Source: Actinomycetes bacterium | GTDB lineage: Bacteria; Actinomycetota; Acidimicrobiia; Acidimicrobiales; Palsa-688 | Reading direction: 5' to 3' | Assembly: GCA_021827225.1 (NCBI GenBank) | Contig: JAKAXG010000373.1 | Location: 1 to 5,195 of the forward strand | Length of the DNA stretch: 5,195 bases | Part shown: positions 1 to 4,377 of the stretch, in pieces | How positions within the stretch are numbered: position 1 is the stretch's first letter | Layout: each line of letters starts with the position of its first letter | Notes under the pieces: generated by a model | Seen by the model: only the letters and a program-made list of their open reading frames with translations | Database searches by the model: none | Told to the model about the DNA's origin: nothing | Translations under genes and position numbers: made by a program

Positions 1-98
1 TCGGCGTTGCGGGCCCAGAGGATGGTGGGGTTCAGGGCCGTCGCCAGGCTGGCCACGGTGGTTCCCCACGACCCCGCGCCCAGCACCGTCACGTTCAC
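1..98 (-). CDS. gpsA: Glycerol-3-phosphate dehydrogenase [NAD(P)+], N-terminal fragment
   Basis: This is the first 32 codons of a minus-strand gene that runs off the left edge. The translation opens with [20 protein letters not shown] and continues through a strand ending LWARNA. The GAGSWGT segment (residues 7-13, G7/G9/G12) is the GxGxxG dinucleotide-binding loop with the Trp-Gly-Thr typical of GpsA, and the LWAR strand is the next beta strand of the Rossmann fold. GpsA reduces dihydroxyacetone phosphate to sn-glycerol-3-phosphate in the cytoplasm, supplying the backbone for phospholipids. The GTG at 98-96 is preceded by a GGGGG run about nine bases upstream; a second in-frame GTG at 92-90 is an alternative start that leaves the loop intact. 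The gene is divergent from the sigma factor, so the two share the region 99-229. The catalytic domain is outside the window; identification rests on the N-terminal signature alone. Confidence 0.88.
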   Translation of the reverse strand, partial: MNVTVLGAGSWGTTVASLATALNPTILWARNA

Positions 99-190
99 CG
101 GTCCGCTACCCCCGTGGCGATCTGCGACATTTGGTCCCACCCCCAGGCTCGATCCGACCAACATAACGCCTGGGTCGACGTGGCGTGCCC

Positions 191-204
191 ACGGTCTGGA
201 CCGT
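191..204. repeat. Perfect palindrome ACGGTC-TG-GACCGT
   Basis: Two six-base arms, ACGGTC and GACCGT, are exact reverse complements separated by two bases. The element ends 25 bases before the sigma factor start codon and touches the G-rich stretch. A short, symmetric, nearly uninterrupted palindrome in a divergent promoter region fits a dimeric regulator's binding site. As RNA its two-base spacer makes it a poor hairpin. Similar CGGTCC/GGACCG arms occur elsewhere in the window, so base composition alone could produce it. Confidence 0.35.
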
Positions 205-207
205 CAC

Positions 208-226
208 GGGGGCGGGGTAGGGTGGG
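208..226 (+). promoter_or_regulatory. G-quadruplex motif over the sigma factor ribosome-binding site
   Basis: The sequence GGGGGCGGGGTAGGGTGGG holds four runs of at least three G joined by loops of one, two and one bases, fitting the standard G3+N1-7 quadruplex pattern with very short loops. It lies on the coding strand, so it would also be in the mRNA if transcription starts upstream. It includes the purine-rich stretch at 219-224 that would serve as Shine-Dalgarno sequence and ends three bases before the GTG start. Folding would be expected to block ribosome access. The motif is seen directly; folding and regulation are inferred. Confidence 0.55.
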
Positions 227-229
227 CGT

Positions 230-811
230 GTGGCTGACCAGGCCCAGTTCGCAGACCAGGCAATGGAGTACATGGGCTCTCTGTACAGCGCGGCCCTGCG
301 GATGACCCGGAACCCCGCCGACGCCGAGGACCTGGTCCAGGAGACCTATCTCAAGGCCTACCGGGCCTTCGGCTCGTTCCAGGAGGGGACGAACCTGAAG
401 GCCTGGCTGTACCGCATCCTCACCAACACCTTCATCAACTCGTACCGGGCCCGCCGCCGGCGGCCGGAGCAGACGGAGATAGATGACGTCGAGGACCTCT
501 ACCTGTACCGGCGGCTCGGCGGGCTGGAGGCGGTCACCGCCGGCCGTAGCGCTGAGGAGGAGGTGCTCGAGCACTTCACCGAGGGCGAGGTGAAGGCGGC
601 GGTCGAGTCGCTGCCCGAGCAGTTCCGGATGGCGGTGCTGCTGGCCGACGTGGAGGGTTTCTCCTACAAGGAGATCGCCGAGATACTCGATGTTCCCATC
701 GGAACTGTCATGAGCCGGCTGCATCGCGGAAGAAGAGCGCTCGAGAAGGCGTTGCATGATTTCGGAACGGCCAGAGGACTAGTCGGGACCGCCGGCGAAT
801 CCCCGAGTTGA
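230..811 (+). CDS. sigR: ECF RNA polymerase sigma factor, SigR/SigH family (thiol-oxidative stress)
   Basis: This 193-residue protein has the normal length and layout of an ECF sigma factor. Region 2 covers roughly residues 12-78, with [20 protein letters not shown] (28-47) for core RNA polymerase and -10 binding, and [19 protein letters not shown] (55-73). Region 4 covers about 117-175, with LPEQFR (128-133) and the DNA-recognition helix [14 protein letters not shown] (156-169) for the -35 element. [19 protein letters not shown] and [14 protein letters not shown] are characteristic of the SigR (Streptomyces) / SigH (Mycobacterium) group, which switches on thioredoxin, mycothiol and protein quality-control genes under disulfide stress. 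Pairing with an RsrA-like gene at 923 supports this. The GTG at 230 is chosen because the family N terminus begins close to residue 10 and a purine-rich stretch lies five bases upstream, inside the G-quadruplex motif. The reading frame stays open past the TGA into the anti-sigma gene. Confidence 0.93.
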   Translation: MADQAQFADQAMEYMGSLYSAALRMTRNPADAEDLVQETYLKAYRAFGSFQEGTNLKAWLYRILTNTFINSYRARRRRPEQTEIDDVEDLYLYRRLGGLEAVTAGRSAEEEVLEHFTEGEVKAAVESLPEQFRMAVLLADVEGFSYKEIAEILDVPIGTVMSRLHRGRRALEKALHDFGTARGLVGTAGESPS

Positions 812-841
812 GCAGGTAGGACGGACGTTGCTTGGACAACC

Positions 842-871
842 GTCGGCTTCACCGCCCCCGGCTTCGCCGAC
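842..871 (+). repeat. Inverted repeat in the sigma/anti-sigma gap, first hairpin
   Basis: GTCGGC at 842-847 is the exact reverse complement of GCCGAC at 866-871, with an 18-base loop. The loop carries an internal echo, as TTCACC and TTCGCC flank a C run. The element lies in the 111-base gap between the two genes and is followed eight bases later by a stronger hairpin. With a long loop and a six-base stem it is only a modest structure by itself. Confidence 0.35.
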
Positions 872-879
872 AAGGAACC

Positions 880-897
880 GTCGGGCCCCGGCCCGAC
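880..897 (+). repeat. Strong GC hairpin 26 bases upstream of the anti-sigma start
   Basis: The sequence GTCGGGCCCCGGCCCGAC is an exact 8-2-8 inverted repeat; as RNA it would make a seven-base-pair, nearly all G-C stem with a four-base loop. No T run follows, so it is not a classical intrinsic terminator. Its place between co-transcribed sigma and anti-sigma genes suits partial attenuation, mRNA processing or tuning of anti-sigma translation. This role is inferred from position only. Confidence 0.45.
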
Positions 898-922
898 CCG
901 AGATGGCATCAGGCGCGAGAAG

Positions 923-1216
923 ATGGACGATCAGAGATCTCAGTTCGACGTAGGGGCCCTCTACCGGGTCGGCGACTGTCAGGACGCCCTTCACACCTTG
1001 TACCACTACCTGGACGGGGAGCTGACCGACGACCGCCGCCAGGCCATCCGCAGGCACCTGGACCAATGCTCCCCGTGCCTCCACGCATTCGACTTCGAGG
1101 CCGAGTTGAAGGTGGTGATCGCCCGCTCCTGCCGGGATCAGGTCCCGGATCACCTGCGGGAGAAGATCGCCAAGGCCCTTTCGGAGGCATCCGGGCCCGA
1201 CCGGGGAAACGTATAG
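923..1216 (+). CDS. rsrA: RsrA-like zinc anti-sigma factor (mycothiol-system anti-sigma-R factor)
   Basis: This 97-residue protein carries the zinc anti-sigma (ZAS) signature H45-x3-C49-x2-C52 in RRHLDQCSPCLHAF, with a further Cys19 exactly 26 residues before the histidine. These spacings match Cys11, His37, Cys41 and Cys44 of Streptomyces RsrA as I remember it. The protein would bind the upstream sigma factor in the reduced, zinc-loaded state and release it when oxidation forms a disulfide and expels zinc. Cys70 falls 18 residues after Cys52, where RsrA has a Cys-Cys pair; here the neighbour is Ser69, so one of the two is missing. The tail VPDHLREKIAKAL is typical of the family. The ATG at 923 has only a weak AGG about ten bases upstream. 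No ATG, GTG, TTG or CTG occurs in frame between the sigma stop and this ATG, so the start is effectively fixed unless a non-standard codon is used. Confidence 0.92.
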   Translation: MDDQRSQFDVGALYRVGDCQDALHTLYHYLDGELTDDRRQAIRRHLDQCSPCLHAFDFEAELKVVIARSCRDQVPDHLREKIAKALSEASGPDRGNV

Positions 1217-1258
1217 GGGGGGAAGACTCACCGGCCCGCCAGCGTTGAGAGGTACATC

Positions 1259-1447
1259 ATGAGCGAACGATCCCTCGGTGGACACACCATGAGCAGTTCC
1301 GAGCGGCCATCGCGGTCGTTCGGCAAGAACCGGACGTGCAGGGAGCCTGGCTGCGGGACTCGCCTGTCGATGTATAACAACGGGAAGTACTGCTACCTGC
1401 ACGAGCCGATGGCGGTGCCCCGAACCCGCGGCAAGAAGATCGCCTGA
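1259..1447 (+). CDS. Small Cys/His zinc-type protein of unknown function
   Basis: This 62-residue basic protein does not match a family whose function I know. Its core, RTCREPGCGTRLSMYNNGKY followed by CYLHEP, spaces its ligands as C27-x4-C32-x12-C45-x2-H48, a likely single-zinc Cys3His knuckle. I recall similar C..C..LS.YN...C..H segments in small actinobacterial proteins, without an assigned role. The C-terminal tail PRTRGKKIA is strongly basic and could contact nucleic acid. The N-terminal 20 residues are Ser/Arg-rich and probably disordered. AGAGG at 1248-1252, six bases before the ATG at 1259, is a good Shine-Dalgarno sequence and favours this start over the in-frame ATG at 1289. The gene follows the anti-sigma factor by 42 bases with no obvious terminator, so co-transcription is likely and a redox- or zinc-linked role is a reasonable guess. 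It is real rather than a shadow: it has its own ribosome-binding site, coding-like composition and a coherent motif. Confidence 0.8.
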   Translation: MSERSLGGHTMSSSERPSRSFGKNRTCREPGCGTRLSMYNNGKYCYLHEPMAVPRTRGKKIA

Positions 1448-1547
1448 GGTCTTCCCCCGGCCGGCTCGGTCCCGGGTCCCGGACCGATGTGGGGTCGCCG
1501 GCGGGGCCCCGGCAGATACCATGCCTCATGGCTAGGGAGAGCTTGCA
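1448..1547 (+). promoter_or_regulatory. Gap with hairpins and a possible weak promoter before the metalloprotease operon
   Basis: These 100 bases separate the stress module from the housekeeping operon. They hold the hairpin at 1467-1486 (listed separately) and a second G-C inverted repeat, GCCGG/CCGGC, at 1497-1513. A TACCAT hexamer at 1517-1522 could be a -10 element, with transcription starting near 1529 and giving a leader of about 20 bases; no matching -35 is visible, which is common in actinobacteria. AGGGAGAG at 1534-1541 is the ribosome-binding site of the next gene. Confidence 0.35.
1467..1486 (+). terminator. Possible terminator hairpin after the small Cys/His gene
   Basis: CGGTCC (1467-1472) and GGACCG (1481-1486) are perfect complements with an eight-base loop, 20 bases after the stop codon of the small gene. 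No T run follows, as is often the case in GC-rich actinobacteria. It could equally be an RNA-stabilising end or a chance hairpin. Confidence 0.3.
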
Positions 1548-2639
1548 GTGGTGGACCTGATCGCCTGGGACACGGCTCGGCAGGTCGCCAAGCGGGTGGC
1601 TCGCCAGCCGAACCCGCTCACCGAGTACGAGTGGCGATCCCTGGAGTCGGACTTCGAGGAGATGACCGCCAGGGCGGAGGACCTGGTGGCAGCGGAAACC
1701 GGGCTGCGGTCACTCGTCGGGCCGGCCCGGGCCCGGGTCGCCGACCGGTCCCAGTGGGTCGATGCCAACGTGGCGTCGTTCCAGAGGCTCCTGCGCCCGG
1801 TGCTGGCCAAGCTGGCGGCCCGGGCCGAGAGCAGCAGGTGGAACCCGGTGCCGGTACAGGTGTCGAGGCAGATGGCGGGTGCTGAGATGGGGCTGGTGCT
1901 CGGTTGGATGTCCAGCCGGGTGCTCGGCCAGTACGACCAGCTGATCATCGAGGATGAGCGGCCCGAGGACCAGGACATGGTCTACTACGTCGGGCCCAAC
2001 ATCGTCGCCGTGGAGCGGCGCTACGGGTTTCCCCCGAGGGAGTTCCGGCTGTGGCTGGCCCTGCACGAGGTGACCCACCGGGCCCAGTTCACCGGGGTGC
2101 CGTGGCTGAGGGGGCACTTCCTGTCGCTCATCGACCGGACCCTGGCCGGCATAGATCCCGACCCCAGGCAGTGGCTGGCCGCCCTCAAGCGCAGCGCCGA
2201 CACCGTGCGCTCCGGGCGCAACCCCCTCGACGACGGGGGGCTGGTGACGCTCATCGCCGGTCCGGAACAGTACGCCGCCATCCAGGAGATCGGGGGCATG
2301 ATGAGCCTCCTGGAGGGCCACGGCGACGTGACCATGGACCGGGCCGGGGCCGATCTGGTTCCCAACGCCGAGCTGTTCAGCCGCACCCTCCACGAGAGGC
2401 GCCGCCAGCGGGGGCTGGCCAAGATGCTGTCCGTTCTAATAGGCATGGACGCCAAGATGCGCCAGTACCAGCAGGGTGAGCGGTTCATCGCCGCGGTCGA
2501 GAAGTCCGGTGGTCCGGAGCTCATGGCCCGGGTGTGGGACGGCCCCGATCTGCTGCCCAGCTCCGCCGAGATCCGCAGCCCGGAGAAGTGGATCGCCCGG
2601 GTCACCGAGGAGGGCCGGCCGGCGGCGGTGGGGGGGTGA
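1548..2639 (+). CDS. Zinc-dependent metalloprotease, DUF2342 family (coenzyme F420 biosynthesis-associated type)
   Basis: This 363-residue protein holds the zincin motif HEVTH at residues 173-177 within LWLALHEVTHRAQF; the two His would bind zinc and Glu174 would be the catalytic base. Downstream, MMSLLEGHGD (251-260) is the second conserved block of the family, with E256 or H258 as the probable third ligand. The overall pattern fits the actinobacterial DUF2342 family, one branch of which is annotated as F420-biosynthesis associated; no substrate is known to me. I see no signal peptide or membrane segment, so it is probably cytoplasmic. The start is one of two adjacent GTG codons (1548 or 1551) behind AGGGAGAG at 1534-1541. 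The last codons run through seven G (2630-2636), and the stop overlaps the tilS start as GTGA. Position directly upstream of tilS, hpt and ftsH is conserved in actinobacteria. Confidence 0.88.
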   Translation: MVDLIAWDTARQVAKRVARQPNPLTEYEWRSLESDFEEMTARAEDLVAAETGLRSLVGPARARVADRSQWVDANVASFQRLLRPVLAKLAARAESSRWNPVPVQVSRQMAGAEMGLVLGWMSSRVLGQYDQLIIEDERPEDQDMVYYVGPNIVAVERRYGFPPREFRLWLALHEVTHRAQFTGVPWLRGHFLSLIDRTLAGIDPDPRQWLAALKRSADTVRSGRNPLDDGGLVTLIAGPEQYAAIQEIGGMMSLLEGHGDVTMDRAGADLVPNAELFSRTLHERRRQRGLAKMLSVLIGMDAKMRQYQQGERFIAAVEKSGGPELMARVWDGPDLLPSSAEIRSPEKWIARVTEEGRPAAVGG

Positions 2640-3682
2640 CCGTGACGGCTCCCGCCGGGCCGGCCGACTGCGTCCGGACCGGACCGGACCCCGACGGCCG
2701 TCGCGTCGCCGCTTACCTGGAGAGCTGCGACTTCCCTCCGGCCGAGGCCGGCCCGGTGGACCTGGCCGTCTCCGGCGGCCCCGACTCTGTCGCGTTGATG
2801 ATCCTGGCCCGGGCGGCCGGCCTGGAGGGAACCGTGTTCCATGTCGATCACGGGCTTCGGGCCGGCTCCGAGGCGGAGGGTCCGGTGGTCGGCGCCTGGG
2901 CGTCGGTGCTCGGCTTCGCTTTCGAGAGCCGCCGGGTCACGGTGGCGCCGGGACCGGACGTCGAGGCGCGCGCCCGGGAGGCCCGTTACGCCGCCCTCCC
3001 GCAGGGGGTGCTCACCGGCCACACCATGGACGACCAGGCCGAGACCGTCCTGCTGAACCTCATGAGGGGGGCGGCCCTCGACGGCCTGTCGGGCATGAGG
3101 ACCGGCCGTGCTGCGGTAGCGACCCCGATCGGTTCCCTCCCGGCCGGTGCTGTCGCGGACGGTTCCCCCCGGCCCGGGCGCCCGGCCCGGACCGTCCGGC
3201 GCCCCCTGCTCGGCCTGCGGCGGGCGGACACCGCGGAGCTGTGCCGCAGGAGCGGGATCTCGCCTCTCCAGGACCCTACCAACTCCGATCCCCGGTTCCG
3301 TCGCAACCGGGTCCGCTCGGAAGTCCTGCCTCTCCTGTGCGATGTCGCCGGGCGTGACGTGGTCCCGTTGCTGGCCCGATCGGCAGCCGTGGCGGCAGCC
3401 GACGTCGAGCTGCTCGACCGCCTGGCCGCAGACCTGGATCCCCTCGATGTCAAGGCGCTGCGGGCCGCTCCCGCCGCGCTGGCCCACCGGGCGCTGCGGG
3501 CCTGGCTGCGCTCGCCCGAGGCCGGTGCCACGGCGGAGCTCCACCCGCCGTCGGCGGCCGAGGTGGCGCGGGTGATGGAGGTGGTCGACGGCAGCCGGCG
3601 GGCCTGCCAGATCTCGGGAGGCAGGAGGGTGAGCCGCCGCGCCGGCCGGCTCAGCGTGGCCGTTGCGGAGGGGTCCCGCTGA
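2636..3682 (+). CDS. tilS: tRNA(Ile)-lysidine synthetase
   Basis: TilS uses ATP to attach lysine to C34 of tRNA-Ile(CAU), changing its specificity from AUG to AUA. The PP-loop ATPase signature SGGPDS is at residues 46-51, followed by HVDHGLR (69-75), HTMDDQAET (129-137), and the family block DPTN (213-216) with RNRVR (223-227). At 348 residues it is the short actinobacterial form, lacking the C-terminal domains of the roughly 430-residue E. coli enzyme. The frame is open upstream to at least 2534, but the chosen GTG at 2636 overlaps the previous stop as GTGA, lies behind a G run and puts the PP-loop at the usual distance from the N terminus; a second GTG lies at 2642. An unusual Gly/Pro/Arg-rich insertion of about 25 residues (about 160-187) sits between GMRTGR and RRPLLGLRR, where relatives have a short loop. 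The stop shares a base with the hpt start. Confidence 0.93.
   Translation: MTVTAPAGPADCVRTGPDPDGRRVAAYLESCDFPPAEAGPVDLAVSGGPDSVALMILARAAGLEGTVFHVDHGLRAGSEAEGPVVGAWASVLGFAFESRRVTVAPGPDVEARAREARYAALPQGVLTGHTMDDQAETVLLNLMRGAALDGLSGMRTGRAAVATPIGSLPAGAVADGSPRPGRPARTVRRPLLGLRRADTAELCRRSGISPLQDPTNSDPRFRRNRVRSEVLPLLCDVAGRDVVPLLARSAAVAAADVELLDRLAADLDPLDVKALRAAPAALAHRALRAWLRSPEAGATAELHPPSAAEVARVMEVVDGSRRACQISGGRRVSRRAGRLSVAVAEGSR
3130..3170 (+). repeat. Direct repeat inside the tilS insertion, 30-base period
   Basis: CGGTTCCCTCC at 3130-3140 recurs as CGGTTCCCCCC at 3160-3170 (10 of 11 bases the same). The 30-base period is exactly ten codons, so both copies are read in the same frame (IGSLPA and DGSPRP). 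This suggests that the inserted segment grew by a short tandem duplication. Confidence 0.4.
3157..3197 (+). repeat. Imperfect GC-rich hairpin inside the tilS insertion
   Basis: Outer arms GGACGGT (3157-3163) and ACCGTCC (3191-3197) are perfect complements. Between them lies the 12-base palindrome CCGGGCGCCCGG (3174-3185), flanked by CCGG on both sides. The element coincides with the family-atypical insertion in TilS and could form a stable mRNA structure in mid-gene. No function is evident. Confidence 0.4.
3667..3673 (+). promoter_or_regulatory. Ribosome-binding site of hpt
   Basis: GGAGGGG lies within the end of tilS, eight bases before the ATG at 3682. It is the best Shine-Dalgarno match in the window and decides the hpt start, supporting the long, low-complexity N terminus as truly translated. 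Confidence 0.7.
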
Positions 3683-4377
3683 TGGGGGCGGCCCGGGACT
3701 CGGGGGAAGGGGCGGCATCGACGGAGGTGGACGCCGGGGACCCGGTCCGTACCACCGGCCCGGACCGCACCGTCGGTCCGGGTCGCACCGGCAGGGGCGA
3801 CGATCCGGCGGCGGGGGACCCCCACGTCGGGCGCATCATTGTTTCCGAGGCCGACCTGAAGCGTCGGGTGCGGGAACTCGGCGAGGTCATCACCGCCGAC
3901 TACGCCGGGCGGCCCCCTTTGCTGGTGGGTGTGCTCAAGGGGGCGTGTTTCTTCCTCTCCGACCTGGCCCGGGCCATCGACCTGCCGGTGGAGATCGACT
4001 TCATGGCCGTGTCCTCCTACGGCAGCTCCACCCACACGAGCGGGGTGGTCCGCATCGTCATGGACCTCGACGCCGACCTCACCGACCGGCACGTGCTCAT
4101 CGTCGAGGACATCGTCGACTCCGGTCTGACCCTCTCGTTCCTGCGGCGGAACCTGGCCGCCCGCAACCCGGCCTCTCTGGAGGTGTGCGCCCTGCTCGTG
4201 AAGGAGGGGCTGCAGTCCGTGGACCTGAAGCTCGCGTACGAGGGCTTCCACATCCCTCCCGAGTTCGTGATCGGCTACGGACTCGACGCGGGCGAGAGAT
4301 ACCGGAATCTCCCGTACCTGGCCGTATACCACGATCCGGACACCGGCGCCGCGGAAACTAGCCTGGGACGGTCATGA
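3682..4377 (+). CDS. hpt: Hypoxanthine phosphoribosyltransferase
   Basis: This 231-residue purine-salvage enzyme transfers the phosphoribosyl group of PRPP to hypoxanthine (and usually guanine) to give IMP or GMP in the cytoplasm. Visible motifs are loop I VLKGACFF with K86-G87, the flexible-loop [11 protein letters not shown] (S112-Y113), and the PRPP-binding signature [10 protein letters not shown] (141-150). [17 protein letters not shown] and [11 protein letters not shown] close the fold. The family normally begins close to the segment RIIVSEADL, so about 48 residues rich in Gly, Asp, Thr, Arg and Pro form an N-terminal extension with no visible domain. The strong ribosome-binding site at 3667-3673 and the TGATG overlap with tilS support the ATG at 3682. 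A GTG at 3727 is the only other in-frame start candidate I saw in the extension, and GGAG lies too close to it. The extension carries nested inverted repeats. The stop overlaps the ftsH start as ATGA. Confidence 0.95.
   Translation: MGAARDSGEGAASTEVDAGDPVRTTGPDRTVGPGRTGRGDDPAAGDPHVGRIIVSEADLKRRVRELGEVITADYAGRPPLLVGVLKGACFFLSDLARAIDLPVEIDFMAVSSYGSSTHTSGVVRIVMDLDADLTDRHVLIVEDIVDSGLTLSFLRRNLAARNPASLEVCALLVKEGLQSVDLKLAYEGFHIPPEFVIGYGLDAGERYRNLPYLAVYHDPDTGAAETSLGRS
3756..3785 (+). repeat. Strong hairpin in the hpt N-terminal coding region, with a competing partner arm
   Basis: CCCGGACCG (3759-3767) and CGGTCCGGG (3774-3782) are perfect nine-base complements around a six-base loop; one G-U and two further G-C pairs extend the stem to 12 pairs. 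The same CGGACCG arm (3761-3767) is also exactly complementary to CGGTCCG at 3743-3749, so two hairpins exclude one another. The element lies 74 bases after the hpt start codon in the family-atypical extension. Confidence 0.45.

Larger units (their letters stand above)
99..229. promoter_or_regulatory. Divergent intergenic region between gpsA and the sigma factor gene
   Basis: This 131-base region separates two divergent genes and must hold both promoters. I see no convincing -35/-10 pair and no SigR-type GGAAT...GTT promoter, so autoregulation of the sigma factor is not shown here. Two copies of TTGGTC lie in opposite orientation (131-136, and 161-156 on the minus strand), 19 bases apart; they could be the two -35-like elements or an operator, but no good -10 element lies at the right distance. 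A CATAAC at 162-167 is the most AT-rich patch. The palindrome at 191-204 and the G-rich motif at 208-226 are listed separately. Confidence 0.4.

Noticed and set aside
95..757. 220-residue open frame on the minus strand opposite the sigma factor
   Set aside because: It is the antisense shadow of the sigR reading frame; its translation is low-complexity with no family motif, and the plus-strand frame carries complete sigma regions 2 and 4.
797..829. Possible SigR-type promoter (GAAT...GTT) before the anti-sigma gene
   Set aside because: The spacing of 26 bases between GAAT (797-800) and GTT (827-829) is far beyond the usual 16-18.
828..955. Short TTG-start proline-rich ORF behind a purine-rich AGGTAGGACGG in the sigma/anti-sigma gap
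   Set aside because: It has a plausible ribosome-binding site but no recognisable motif, and it overlaps the anti-sigma start in a different frame; support is too weak to call a leader peptide.
832..1248. 138-residue TTG-start frame overlapping the anti-sigma gene
   Set aside because: Arg/Pro-rich shadow in another frame; the anti-sigma frame carries an exact zinc-site pattern.
2534..2635. Upstream extension of tilS to an ATG at 2534
   Set aside because: It would overlap the metalloprotease by over 100 bases and add a low-complexity N terminus; the GTGA start at 2636 fits the family and the operon pattern better.
2671..2690. Short GGACC tandem repeat near the tilS start
   Set aside because: Only about three units, in frame in the variable N terminus; typical simple sequence of a GC-rich genome.
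2021..3718. 565-residue minus-strand open frame across the metalloprotease and tilS
   Set aside because: Rich in Arg, Pro, Gly and His with no motif, and antisense to two genes with intact catalytic signatures; long shadows are expected at this GC content.
2986..4332. 448-residue minus-strand open frame across tilS and hpt
   Set aside because: Antisense shadow of two well-recognised enzymes, with no coherent domain.
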